Shown here piece by piece: positions 42,882 to 53,646 of a stretch of 64,000 bases of DNA; position 1 is the first letter of the stretch, and each line of letters opens with the position of its first letter. The notes under the pieces are model-generated. The model saw only the letters and a program-made list of their open reading frames with translations, was not told where the DNA came from and made no database searches. The stretch is taken from assembly GCA_950097015.1 (NCBI GenBank), contig CATNEN010000001.1:12298001-12362000 (forward strand), written 5' to 3'. This stretch comes from Macrostomum hystrix (lineage: Eukaryota > Platyhelminthes > Macrostomidae). Position numbers and translations under genes: made by a program.

Positions 42882-43006
42882 TCTCCATACCAGCACTTGA
42901 TATCCTCATATTGTTCATCCAGGGAAATACCCTCGATTTGCATCTTCAATATGTCAGCAAAGAGTTCATCGATTTTTGCTTTCTCTTCAATCACTGATTT
43001 CTAGCG
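42882..43006 (-). CDS. Possible exon, unrecognised
   Basis: Between an acceptor (CTTCGCTAG) and a strong donor (GAAA|GTAAGT) lies an open segment reading KSVIEEKAKIDELFADILKM, then QIEGISLDEQYEDIKCWYGE. The sequence upstream on the same strand (about 43095-43175) reads KMNLEELATTFNISKRTLGD, which looks like a helix-turn-helix. Together they could be parts of a small transposon protein. I do not recognise a family. Confidence 0.3.
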
Positions 43007-43179
43007 AAGCAGGGTTCCCATTGTGTAGCTTGAAAATATTAGACAAGCTATTAGACAAGACCTAAGTATGTGATATAGAGAGTAAAATTTGTCGTAGTCT
43101 CCCAATGTTCGCTTGCTGATGTTAAAAGTGGTGGCGAGCTCTTCCAAATTCATTTTGTGCTTGTAGACCAAAACTTGAA

Positions 43180-43503
43180 TTAAGCGCCCTGTTCAAACTG
43201 CATCATGGCATTAGCACTTGACAGGTTCTGGTTAGAATAGGTCAGCTTCATTAACCTCGCTTCCAAGTCTCCTCCATAGTTGCGGCATACTGATCTGAGC
43301 TTTATTTTATTGTGTTTCGATTTTGCAACAGCAAAAAGTGCAAATAACTTTTCTGGACGACCTTCTGGCGCGCTAGGACCGGCGCCATTCGACTCAGGTT
43401 GCCGAAATCTATAAGAACATGTTCGCATAAGCGTGAAAGCCACTCTGCAAAATGCCAAATTGCCGACTGCAACTTGTAATCGAGGTTCACTTCTCAAATT
43501 CAC
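43180..43503 (-). CDS. Unrecognised ORF, doubtful
   Basis: A 107-codon open frame (MNLRSEPRLQVAVGNLAFC) with no known motif. It is listed only because it lies directly upstream of the possible exons at 43095-43175 and 42882-43006 on the same strand and may belong with them. Confidence 0.2.
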   Translation of the reverse strand: MNLRSEPRLQVAVGNLAFCRVAFTLMRTCSYRFRQPESNGAGPSAPEGRPEKLFALFAVAKSKHNKIKLRSVCRNYGGDLEARLMKLTYSNQNLSSANAMMQFEQGA

Positions 43504-43509
43504 GCCAGA

Positions 43510-44500
43510 CCAAGCTGCTCCCGGTAAAGATTCTGCAAGTAAGTTAGGTGCTCCCGCAACTTACAACTAATCAAAACTACTCGAGCCGCTGAGCAGTTCA
43601 GCATTGCACTGAGAGCTAAACTGGACGACTGATCAAATACTGGAGTCTTTACAGTAGAATCTCCAATACTGGAGTTCAATCTGGAGTCTAATATCCGCTC
43701 CAGTCCAATATCATCTGTCCAAGTCCAATCTCATGTCAGACAGAAGTCCAATCTCATCTCCGCTTAACCATGTGCGTAGCTAAAAAATTAACACGAAAAC
43801 AGTACATCAATTTTACGAACTTGTCTTAGCTTTACACTTTTAAGAAAAAAGAAAAAAAAACAAGCTATTAAATGCAATGCTATTGGAGCACGATTTTTTA
43901 CTTTAACTTTTACATGTTTTAACACTTGATTTAAAATTACAATAACTTCATTTAAAATATATACGATTATGTGGCTTTTATAAAAGGATTATGAGTAAGA
44001 ATAGAATAGTAAAAATGCAACCTGACTAATAATGCACTATTTAAGCCGTACAAAAATTCATAAAAACACCAAACAGCAATTCCTGATAAGTTGGCATGCC
44101 AGCTGAAATTTTAATTGCTGTATAAATTTGTTGGATTCGTGAATCACTCCTCCCAGGTTAGCTATTCCCATAGCGACTCCCAGGGCTGGCTGTAGAAAAC
44201 TAAGACGTGTCTTAAACTGAATTTCTTTGCTGAATCGGCATCAGCATATACGCAATATCGAATTTCGAATAAATGAGAAACTGCTTAAGTTGCTAGTAGC
44301 CAGCTAGACTGCTTATAAAAAAGTTAGCTACCCCAAGTAAACTGGCAACAGTTAAGTCGCGGAATCTTAATTTCATATTGAAAATTCATTTACTGTTGAA
44401 ACGTAATTAAATTAAAGATGTCGGACCCTGCCTTGGAAATTATTTATTTTCGCTTGTCAGCATAAGGAAACGTAACATATAAAGGCATATAACATATAAC
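43510..44500. other. Non-coding stretch
   Basis: Contains several short ACTGGAGTC-type repeats (about 43640-43720), which recur at 45180-45250. Otherwise AT-rich with nothing recognised. Confidence 0.4.
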
Positions 44501-44640
44501 ATATGGCGCGTTGGCCACGGATAGTGTTAGCGTTAGCGCTTGGGACGTTTGTTTCCGCCTCCTTGATCTTCATTCGTCCGCCTCCGCCGCAGCGTGTATC
44601 TCGAAGGCCCAGGTCCGTTTCGCGAAGGGCCGGCGCTGGC

Positions 44641-44838
44641 GGCTGCCTCGCCGTGGGCGGCGTCTGCCTCGCCTTGGGCGGCTGCTGCCTCGCCTTGGGC
44701 GTCTGGCTCGCCGTGGGTGGCGTCTGTCTCGCCGTGGGCGGCGTCTGCCTCGCCTTGGGCATCTGCCTCGCCGTGGGCGGCGTCTGACTCGCCGAGGGCG
44801 GCGTCTGCCTTGCCTTGGGCATCTGCCTCGCCGTGGGA
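44641..44838. repeat. 21-bp GC-rich minisatellite
   Basis: About nine imperfect copies of a 21-bp unit (TGCCTCGCCGTGGGCGGCG-like). Because 21 is a multiple of 3 and the unit lacks stops, four reading frames are open across it, giving repetitive products such as HGEADAQGEADAAHGE. The minus-strand frame 44533-44865 is the most protein-like, since it ends in a basic tail NKRPKR, but coding is unproven. Confidence 0.8.
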
Positions 44839-44865
44839 CGTAAAATTATAAGAAGTAAAATTCAA

Positions 44866-46075
44866 AGTCTAAGTTAAAACTAAAGTTAAACATGACACCA
44901 CTACACATATAAAGTGGCCTCAATTTATATATTTTGGTACATTTCTAGTATACAATGTAAAAAGTATAAAATAAAAGTTCTAGAAATAGTCTGTCTTAGC
45001 TCTTAGTCTTAGGTCACTGATTGATAAGAAATTATAAAAGTGAAGTAAAGATTTACTCTTTCTATGCTAAATAAATAAATACTATTTTACTTCTATCTGA
45101 ATAGGTCTGATTTAGGGCTACAGTTAACAAAGATAGACATGTTGGCAGCCAGATTCAAATGCATAAAAATCAACATCGCACTGGGAGCTAAACTGGACGA
45201 CCGATCCAATACTGGAGTCTTTACAGTAGAAACTCCAATATTGTAGTCCATATGGTAGAAACTCAAATATTGAAGAATTATGCCCTCTATGCTTAAACTT
45301 TAAAACTGCAGATATCAAACCAATCTATTCCCACCTCGCTCCCTACTACTGGTTATTGTTACTGTTAATAATTATAATGAAATAATGTCAAATACTAACC
45401 CATTCCTTGAGTTTTTCAAGAACTCTACGTGTTCTAAGCAAGCTCTAAAAGTTTCAGGTCCCCGCAAATAAAGATAGTATTTTGTAATGCAAGTTGTACT
45501 AGACAAAAATTGAACATTAAAAAAGACAAACTACACACAAAATAAACTAGGTTGACAAAAATGATTATACTCTTTCTTTACTGAGACGAAGCGCCAAAAG
45601 AGAAAGGGCGCAAAAGGAGACAACGCCTCATTGACTTAATTCAACTCACAATCGACGTGCTTTTACGTGCGAAAACATTTTTTAACCTCCATAGCCGCAA
45701 GTTGAGACCTTCGGAAATTGCACCCAGAGACAACTTTACACCGCGACTCTCATTCTCTTCCAGCTTCGCGTATATACTTGCAATGAAATAATTCTCTCTC
45801 GCTCTCTTCCTTTTTCCTGGGAAGCGCCCTCTTCTTATTCGGAACACCTTCAAGCTTTTCCAAGCTCGCCTGAAACCTTACCAACTCTTCTACCAAGTCT
45901 GCTTCCAATTGCCGACCTTTCTTTAGATGACAGTGAGACCGCCAGTTCGGCAATCGTTGCAATTCTTGTCTCTTTTGACAAGGCCATGATAAACCGTATT
46001 CCGTTTATTGAAAAAAGTTTCGGCTTGACTTATGGCGGAGTTCTCATGCGGCTATTCAACACCTTCCTTTTAGTA
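44866..46075. other. Mostly AT-rich; one doubtful charged ORF
   Basis: The minus strand at 45641-45990 has overlapping short frames, one starting with an ATG near 45990 (MALSKETRIATIAELAVSL) and one with a charged helical stretch (EELVRFQASLEKLEG). No family is recognised. Confidence 0.3.
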
Positions 46076-46185
46076 GCGTACTAGCAAGTTTTCCCCCCTT
46101 CGGGGAGCAGAAATATTTTTCATTCGTCCAGTTGACAGTTGACAATAATCCGCCCGTCGACAATGATCCCACAGTTGACAATGAT
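46076..46185. repeat. Hairpin repeat copy 2 plus short GTTGACAAT units
   Basis: TACTAGCAAGTTTT and CCCCTTCGGGG as at 27744, followed directly by three or four GTTGACAATgATCC units like those of the large minisatellite at 51480. Confidence 0.75.
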
Positions 46186-47089
46186 CCCCAGCACAACTAT
46201 ATCTCTGTGAACAAATAAATACTAATCGAAATATAATATTAATAACGATTCCGATCTTCACTAAGGTGCCGCATTAAAGTCTTAACGATACTGAAATAAT
46301 TTAAACGGCCGACTTCACAACTCTCTTTATTACAAATCATAAAATCAAGATTAGTTTTACGAAACTCTTAAATTGAACAAATAAATATAACAGATTCTTT
46401 TCTTATTCCACATACTCCTAAAAAGGACTGCAATTATAAGCAAATATGCACATACTACTTTGAATACACTGTCTAATGATGTTGCTATAGTTAGTTGCTA
46501 TAATACTTTTTTAAATGACAAAGTTCTTAGAAGACGGCGGAACCTATGTTAATACATCTAGTCAGTATAATGAAATATAAACAGAGCTGTCTTTATATGC
46601 ACGTACTTAAGAAATTTAGTGCGACAGTTACTTTTTTAATGTCTTGAGCTGACTCGTAATTATGAGCATAAGGGAATCAATAAATAGCATAAATTGCTTG
46701 GCTTAATTTTTGCCTACTTGACAAGTGAAATGGTCAATTTTGCTGTATTGTCGTTTCAGCTATACTCTAGACCAGCAATTGTTGACCTTATGCACAACAC
46801 GTTTGTTTCTCAATTATAGCCTATGCTTTTTCTATATAACATAATCTGCTGGATGTATAAAATCTTGAAAACTTAATAATTTAATCATCATATGAGTACT
46901 GTGTAGCTAATGGAAAATGCTTTATTAAAGCTTCAATGTTCAGATATTATTTTGAAAATCTTTATGACGCCTGAATATCAGAAACTGATGTATTTTGTAT
47001 GCTTATGTTTTAAATTGTCGCGTCTTTGCCGTGCCACACTAAATAAGCACGGTAATATTCCCGTATGCACGCAACCTTTCCCTTTATGC
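46186..47089. other. Nothing recognised
   Basis: AT-rich, within the Helitron gap. No supported gene. Confidence 0.4.
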
Positions 47090-47273
47090 ATGTAATGTTC
47101 TGCAAGTAAGTAATCACTTTTACTATATAGAACCATTTTATTCCTCTTCCATATGCAAAATGCTTGCCAATTGTTGGTGTCAATGGGCAAACAAAATAGC
47201 CTTCAATCTGGCTTACAATGCAATGTACAGCCGACGATATGTAATGCACTTTGCTGAAGCGTCTGCCCAGGGA
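47090..47273. repeat. 190-bp dispersed repeat, copy 2
   Basis: Partner of 37529-37718. Confidence 0.8.
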
Positions 47274-47439
47274 CTTCTATATATAGCAATCTGGACTGGA
47301 AACGCCCAGCCCGCATCTACCTTAGTGTGGCAACCATTGCCAACAAATGTATGAGAAACCAGTGGGAAATCTATCTTTTTGGGGGGTCTAGTGACCGACT
47401 TCAATCACATCGGTGGCCAAAACGATTCGAATTGAGATG

Positions 47440-47790
47440 TTACTGCAATGAATAAAGTAATCTCAGCCTCATTATTAGATAATATAGGCCTATGTTAACA
47501 TAGATAACAAGGCAGTTGCCAAAAGCCTTGGCCAGGCCTGCCTTCTCATCGTGGCCGTGTGTGCCGGCTGAGGTCGCGCTTGCGTTTTCCTTTTGAGGGC
47601 GACTTGAGCACTTGAGCACGAATACACGCTGGCGGGTCGTCGAGGCCGATTCAGTCCCCGAAGTCGAGTCAATATACTCCCACGGCCCACCGCAGAAGTA
47701 GCATCCTGCGAATGGACCGCCCCGGGGTCCGGTGCGACGTCGACCGCCTCGTCCTGGCGCGCCGCTGTTGAAATAATTGTTTATATGCAT
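47440..47790 (-). pseudogene. Rearranged copy of the zinc-knuckle ORF
   Basis: The first 35 codons (GRGGRRRTGPRGG, CYFCGGP) match the ORF at 38662-39036. After CYFCGGP the sequence is unrelated (WEYIDSTSGTESAS), so the knuckle's His and last Cys are lost. The remaining frame runs into AT-rich DNA. Probably a truncated or recombined copy. Confidence 0.5.
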
Positions 47791-47794
47791 ACCG

Positions 47795-47895
47795 TTGTAT
47801 GCAGATGTATACTATGTAGATGTATGCAGATGTACTATGCAGTACTATGCAGATGTATGCAGATGTATAGTATGTATACTATGAAGTAGTATGCA
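47795..47895. repeat. Degenerate ATGCAGATGTAT microsatellite
   Basis: Several irregular copies of GTATGCAGATGTATAC just upstream of the rearranged zinc-knuckle ORF. Confidence 0.7.
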
Positions 47896-48126
47896 GAGCT
47901 TGTGACTACGAGGATTCCAACCTCGTTTGCCGTAAGGAGATTGTATCGCCTGAGTGTGAACAGACATTGACTTTAATTTGCATATTTGAGATCATCAAAT
48001 TGCTACGGGCCTATGCTCGTATTATGATTAAAATGAAATAATTTGAAGATTCGACTAAAACTATGATTAAAATGATATAATTTGAAGATTCGACTAAAAT
48101 ATCTATACTTAAAAATGCTGCTTACC

Positions 48127-48542
48127 GAATATGTTCACCAGCCGGACGTCGATCTGGGTAAATCACAATCCGTGCGTCGCACAGCTGAGGATCTTCGCTC
48201 ATCCGCTGCGCTACAGCTCTCAGACTCCGCACATAGGAATTGCACTCGTGAAGCAATCCTTGCAGCAACTGCAGCAGCTCAGGCTTCACTCTTTGGCTGA
48301 GGCTGAGGCGGCTTTCGAGCTCGCGGTCCATAAAGTACACCTGCCAGCCCCTAGGCACATTCGGAGCATCAGCTAGCAGCGGCGTAGTGTTGTGGTAAAG
48401 CTTGCCGCTGATCACAAAGCTCGGGTTCTAACCACCTAGTGTGGGTCGCAGATCAGCGCCGAATGCGCCGCAGAACTTGCACACTGAGTTTAGGCGGCCA
48501 CAATGATGGGTCGGAACTTCTGCTCTTGGCTGGCCGGAGTTC
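48127..48542 (-). pseudogene. Helitron exon: Cys/His finger and N-region
   Basis: Starts at an acceptor (CGCAG|GA, 48542). It contains HHCGRLNSVCKFCGAF, a TAG at 48428-48430, then FVISGKLYHNTTPLL, RGWQVYFMDRELESR, LLHECNSYVRSLRAVAQR and IYPDRRPAGEHIR. This is the standard lead-in to the Helitron-like N domain. It ends at a GTAAGC donor near 48126. Confidence 0.75.
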
Positions 48543-48797
48543 CTGCGATAAATTTTAGGCAGAGCGTAATTTCACTAAGTTATTATTATTTTCCTGTTCA
48601 CTGACATTTTAGAGTAAATTAAAGTATAAAATTATATGCCACTACGGCATAGAAAAATGCGGACAAAGAGTGAAAGTCTCTAGAAGCAGCAGACCTGATT
48701 AAACGTTTGTGGTTCAGTTATCTAATCCGTGTACATTATCGGGATGATTATGTAGAGTAAATACTTGTAAAGTATGATCCCACCCTTCAGAAATTAC

Positions 48798-49402
48798 CTC
48801 TGCTGAGTTTCCGCTTCGGCTCCAGCTCGAGTCTCCGCACGAGCGCCTGGAGCAGAAGCAACAGCAGCTGAGCCAGCAGGTCTATTGCGCCAGTTGACTC
48901 TGATCCTTGCAGCAGGTGCTCTGCTTGCAGCAGGAAGGGGGAACTCCTGGTCCTCTATTCCCTGCACAAGATCTCGAATTCTCAGAGATTCATAGTGCTC
49001 ATTGCTCAGAAGCAGGCGCACAACAGCAAGAGGAGGCTGTGCGAATGAGATAGAGTGCTGCAGCACAATGCCATCGCGCTGGTAAATTACCAGGTCTACC
49101 TGAAAGCAGCGACTTAACAGGGGTACAATTTCATCAGGCACATAGGTTCCCTCTGTAAATGAAGCTTCGATTATGGCATCCGTATTCTCGGGTGAAACAA
49201 AGCCTTCGGCAATCAGCTGTGGCATCAGCTCTGCTGCACGGCTTGACAAATTGTGCCTCAATGAAGCAGCATCGGTTTTAAGTGCGGTGCCTCGCAGCTG
49301 ATCAGAAACAGCATGAAAAAAGCAATTTCCATCACCGGCTATGGGAACTATGCGCAATTGATGAAAAGGTACATGAGCCGCTGCTGCTGGCTCAAAGTTT
49401 TC
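48798..49402 (-). pseudogene. Helitron OTU cysteine-protease-like exon
   Basis: An open exon bounded by an acceptor (GACAG|GA, 49402) and a donor (AGAG|GTAATT, 48798). It contains the OTU active-site segment IAGDGNCFFHAVSDQLRG (Asp, Cys) and a C-terminal LLSNEHYESLRI with the likely catalytic His. OTU proteases remove ubiquitin, and OTU domains are known passengers in some Helitrons. The tail after about residue 150 is Ala/Arg-rich. The intron to the next exon is 255 bp. All recognisable catalytic positions are intact although the element around it is broken. It has no ATG of its own. Confidence 0.82.
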
Positions 49403-49933
49403 CTGTCTAAAATTGAGAGGGAAAATGGTGATTAAAGATATGTAAGCGGCTGAAATGATATAGTGAACATGTTTCTGCAGGTCTTACTTTAGTATTCTTA
49501 AATTAAATAAACCTGCTTAATTAATTAATCTTAATATCAATATAATTATTAATATCATCAATCTTAAACTTAATTAATATTTAAATTTTGTCTTAGCAGC
49601 TGTATTTTCAGCTTTTTTAAAGATACAATGATCCCCCAGTTGACAATGATCCCCAGTTAAGGACTTGTCTTGATGTGTATTTTACATAAGCTTAATGTGT
49701 ATCAGACGCAACATTTTTCCTTTCCGATGTAATTCTGCAAGATTTCCGAATGAAACATAGTGTTCCCAAAGCAATTTTTCGCAACTTCTCGTAGTAAGCG
49801 AATGGTAAATCAAACGTATAATATGAAATACAGAAAGATGCAATCGTCATCTATGCAAAAAGGAAAGAGACCAGAGAAAAACGGAACACTATAAATAAAA
49901 AAGCTGAAGTAAACGTCATCCATCAGTGCAGAC

Positions 49934-50160
49934 TTAACTCGAAACCCAAATGCTTCGACGACGTAATACTAGTAGTAGCTCAGCCTCGAGACGATCCAAA
50001 CGCTCAGATCCTGTTTCGGAAGCACGGCGGTCAGCTTCTCGCTGCCGCATGTCCTCCAGGCGGGCAGCTCTCTCGGCGTCAGTCTCGCAGGCCCGGTGCT
50101 CTGCGTCCCGCTGCCGTCGTGTTTCCAAACGGGCCTCGCGCTCAGCGCTAGTTTCTTAGC
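49934..50160 (-). pseudogene. Helitron N-terminal charged repeats
   Basis: Two to three units of a 21-residue pattern (RRQRDAEHRACETDAERAAR, LEDMRQREADRRASETGSER) typical of the start of animal and fungal Helitron ORFs. A TAA or frame change lies upstream near 50158 and a stop at 49934. Confidence 0.6.
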
Positions 50161-50200
50161 GTCGCCTTTTTTGCCTCACGGCTTTTCTTTAAATGACTTG

Positions 50201-50610
50201 CTCCACGTCGACCCATAGCTATTACTCAGTAAGTACGGATGGAAATATTCTAAATATTTTCTTCAAAATACTGCACTTTTAATTTTTCGAATCTCAGCAA
50301 AGCAATTATAGGCCCGAATTCAGCGTTCCTAGCTCTTTTGAGCAATATAAAACTATCTTCAAAATAACAAAAGCTCTAAGCACAAACTAAAAGTTTGTAC
50401 ATCCGAGTAAGGTGTACAAGGGAGAGAATGTACACCTTATCATCAGCCCAAACGATAAAACATTTATGCTTTAGAGCTTCAACTAATCAAATCAATTCAA
50501 TGAATCATCAATGAAACTAAAATAGTGGCCTGAGGGGTGTTGCGCTATGCTTAACTATATGCTATGCTATGCTATGCCTACATTGCTATAGTGGGGCAAA
50601 GGGCTAGGCT
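50201..50610. other. AT-rich with a short (ATGCT)n tract
   Basis: A short pentanucleotide repeat, CTATGCTATGCTATG, lies at about 50555-50577. Nothing else recognised. Confidence 0.5.
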
Positions 50611-51375
50611 ATGATGCAATACCAATTTATCGGCAGTCAGAATAATGCTTCTCAATTGGAATGGACTGCTTGACCTTTAATAAAAGGGCCTAAAATCGAG
50701 TTTTTCGAACATTTAATCCCTAAAAATGAAGCAATTTCTTAGCAAAAATTACTTGTACCAGCGCGCAAACAGTACGTATCGAATGTAGAAAACCCCACGA
50801 AATTTGGTCCACGCAGTGTCAAGGTAATCCAAGATTCCTATTTGGCATCGCCGGTTTTGCAATGATTTAAACTCTGGTTAGCTATGATTCAAACGCTGGT
50901 TCAGCTACGATTCAAACTCTCGTTTTGCCATGATTCAAACTATGGTTTCGCCATGCAAAAGTTAATTAAAAGTTTTCCCTTAATTTTCAAAATTATTAAA
51001 AAATTTAGCGCTTTGCATCCATCACTACTGTCTGACACTTATTTTAAATGATTTGACGCAGTGCAGAGTCGAACCAGGGACACTTCGCCTAGCTTAGCCT
51101 AACCTATTCGTAGTGCCTACACATCGGCTACTCCGACTCTTGGATTGTGGATGCAAAAATTAGCCTTATAAAATGAATTCTTAAAGTTCTGGCTTTGTAC
51201 AATGAAGTAAGAAAATAGAGCACACTCAGTCTCGCGGTTGGTTGTGTTCATTTATTTCAATTTTGTCTCCAGAGTGCAGGCTTCAAATTTAATCAGCTAG
51301 GGGTTGTTGCGCAATTTGACGATGTAATTCTAATTCAGTGGCAGTGATAAAATTCTCAATAGGCCAAGATGGTTT
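50611..51375. repeat. Dispersed repeat R, copy 1, with tRNA-like segment
   Basis: Segments of this stretch recur around E2: 50880-51260 matches 52640-52979, 51255-51375 matches 62132-62275, and 50690-50870 matches 62280-62440. So R is a repeat family and E2 has inserted into another copy. It includes a tRNA-like block at 51066-51133. Confidence 0.8.
51066..51133 (-). ncRNA. tRNA-like (SINE-type) segment
   Basis: On the minus strand there is an A-box-like GTAGCCGATGTGTAGGC (about 51115-51131) and, some 40 bases on, a B-box-like CTGGTTCGACTC (51066-51077). These are internal RNA polymerase III promoter elements. The acceptor arms do not pair well, so it is a tRNA-derived SINE part or a decayed tRNA, not a tRNA gene. 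The copy at 52796-52872 is similar. Confidence 0.4.
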
Positions 51376-51460
51376 GACCTTTAAAAAAATGGGCAAAAAT
51401 CATCCTCTTCGGGGAGCAGAAATATTTTTAATTCGTCTAGTATATACTTATTAGCTGAAT
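51376..51460. repeat. Hairpin repeat family, copy 3
   Basis: CTCTTCGGGGAGCAGAAAT and AATTCGTCTAG as in 27744 and 46076; here one base of the stem is changed. It directly precedes the large minisatellite. Confidence 0.65.
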
Positions 51461-51479
51461 TTAAAGCTTTTTAAAGCTA

Positions 51480-52505
51480 TAATGATCCCCCAGTGAACAA
51501 TGATCCCCCAGTTGACAATGATCCCCCAGTTGACATTGATCACCCAGTTGACAATGATCCCCCAGTTTACAATGTTCCCCCAGTTGACAATGATCCCCCA
51601 GTTGACAATGATCCTCCAGTTGACAATGTTCCCCAGTTGACAATGATTCCCCAGTTCACAATGATCCCCCAGTTCATGATAATCACCCAGTTGATGATGA
51701 CCCCCAGTTGGCCATAATCCCCCAGTTGACAATGATCCACCAGTTGACAATAATCCCACAGTTCAATGATCCCCCAGTTGAGAATGATCACCCAGTTGAC
51801 AATGATACCCCAGTTGATGATGATCACCCAGTTCACAATGATCCCCCCAGTTGACAATGATCCCCCAGTTGATGATGATCACCCAGTTCACAATGATCCC
51901 CCCAGTTGACAATGATCCCCCAGTTGACAATGATCCTCCAGTTGACAATGTTCCCCAGTTGACAATGATTCCCCAGTTCACAATGATCCCCCAGTTCATG
52001 ATAATCACCCAGTTGATGATGACCCCCAGTTGGCCATAATCCCCCAGTTGACAATGATCCACCAGTTGACAATAATCCCACAGTTCAATGATCCCCCAGT
52101 TGAGAATGATCCCCCAGTTGATGATGATCACCCAGTTCACAATGATCCCCTCAGTTGACAATGATCCCCCAGTTGATGATGATCACCCAGTTGACAATCA
52201 TCCCCCAGTTGACAATGATCACCCAGTTGACAATGATTCCCCATTTGATGATGACTCCCCATTGATGTTGATCCCCAGTTGACAATGATCCCCCATTGAT
52301 AATGATCCCCCATTTGATGATCACTTCCCATTGATGATGATCCCCCATTTGATGATCACTTCCCATTGATGATGATCCCCAGTTGAGAATGATCCCCCAG
52401 TTGACAATGATCCCCCAGGTGACAATTATCCCCCAGTTGACCATGATCCCCCATTGGATGACGACTCCCCATTTATGATGATCCCCAGTTGACAATGTTC
52501 CCCAG
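51480..52505. repeat. 18-bp minisatellite with longer-period duplication
   Basis: More than 50 copies of an 18-bp unit, CCCCAGTTGACAATGATC, with variants (ATGATGATGATC, TTCACAATG, 15-17-base forms). A block of about 190 bp at 51590-51790 recurs 322 bp on (51912-52110) with the same variants in the same order. The unit length is a multiple of 3, so long repetitive ORFs (DHCQLG, DNDPPV) arise on both strands; they are not genes. A two-unit piece is also at 49624-49662. Confidence 0.93.
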
Positions 52506-52619
52506 CTGCTTTTGTAGAAAATTGAGAAGAACAACAATTAAATGAATATTAGGCAAAATTATTATCATACAAATATATTATGACGTTAAGATAACAAAAT
52601 CAAAATGTAGAGAATTCAA

Positions 52620-52979
52620 ATCAATGACAAGAAAAACTGATTCAAATTCTGTTTTAGCCATGATTCAAACTCTGGTTTAGCCATGCGAAAGTGAATTTAA
52701 AGTTTCCCCTTTATTTTCAAAATTAAATTTAAAAAATCTGCTTCGCATCCATCACTACTGACTGACAATTAGTTTAAATGATTTGACGCAGTGAAGAGTC
52801 GAACCAAGGACACTTCGCCTAGCCTAGCCTAACCTATTCCTAGTGCCTATACACGTCGGCTACTCCGACTGTTGGATTGTGGATGCAAAAATCAGCCTTA
52901 TAAAATGAATTCTCAAAGTTCTGGCTTTGTACAATGAAGTAAGAAAATAGAGTACACTTAGGTTGTGTACATTTATTTC
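52620..52979. repeat. Dispersed repeat R, copy 2, left of E2
   Basis: Matches 50880-51260 and carries the second tRNA-like block (52796-52872). It is cut at 52979 by E2 and resumes after 62132. Confidence 0.85.
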
Positions 52980-53646
52980 TGTTGTACCTGTGGTAGCGTG
53001 GCTCACACAATTGGCAAAAATAACCAAGACAGGAACTAGATTCCGAGAGAGAGAGTATCCGGCCTCACACTCAGATGCTTCCTAGCAGAAGAACAATCCG
53101 GTAGTCAGGCTTAGACAGCTAAGTTCTCTCGGGACTTCTTCTACTTAGTCCACGTTCTAGCTAAACTCACAGATCTTATGCTAGGTCGGGTGACACACCA
53201 AGCTTCTAAATGCAGTGTGTGACCTAGACCAACAAGAATCGTCTAAGATCTTTAGAGAGCCAAAAGAATGGACACAGAAAGTAATCACAAACTGTTCCGA
53301 GCGGGGTGAAGACTGGAGACAAGAAACGTGCCATATTCATACAGAAATCGTGCTACCATGATAACAATCCCATCTCAAGGATTCGTCGGACTGTGCTCTA
53401 CTTATAGTAGGAGCATTTGAGCGTTGTTATGCCAGTCTTCTTCCGAACTTAAGCGATTGCACCATGGTGTGCAATGTGACTCAGTGCGCAGACAGAGCTG
53501 GAAAGAGAGAGAGAGAGCGGAGGGGGTGGCGAGCGGATGTGACAGTGCACGGGAAACACTAACTACCAACCCTAGCCCTCCCACAGACCTAGAACAGCCT
53601 GACTCACAGATTGCCTGGAGGCTGCTCAGCAGTCTACAGCACATCA
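52980..53646 (-). repeat. E2 3' LTR
   Basis: TG..CA ends on the minus strand (TGATGTGCTG to GGTACAACA). A TATA-like CTATAAGTA is at 53398-53406. The middle part (about 53080-53300) is unrelated to E1. Confidence 0.93.

Larger units (their letters stand above)
40414..50200 (-). mobile_element. Decayed multi-exon Helitron with OTU domain, helicase missing
   Basis: Minus-strand pieces in N-to-C order: a charged repeat region (50128-49934), an OTU protease-like exon (49402-48798), a Cys/His finger plus NSYVRSLRA region (48542-48127), and then, after a 5.9-kb gap, the Helitron-like N domain (42178-41195) and the HUH Rep (41076-40430). Four junctions have good GT-AG sites. Stops occur at 48428 and 41571 and frame changes near 40900 and 40600. 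The Pif1-type helicase normally following Rep is absent, cut off where the LTR fragment begins. Helitrons copy themselves by rolling-circle replication using Rep and helicase. Confidence 0.82.

Noticed and set aside
51451-52537. Long repetitive ORFs on both strands
   Set aside because: Artefacts of an 18-bp unit without stops in several frames.
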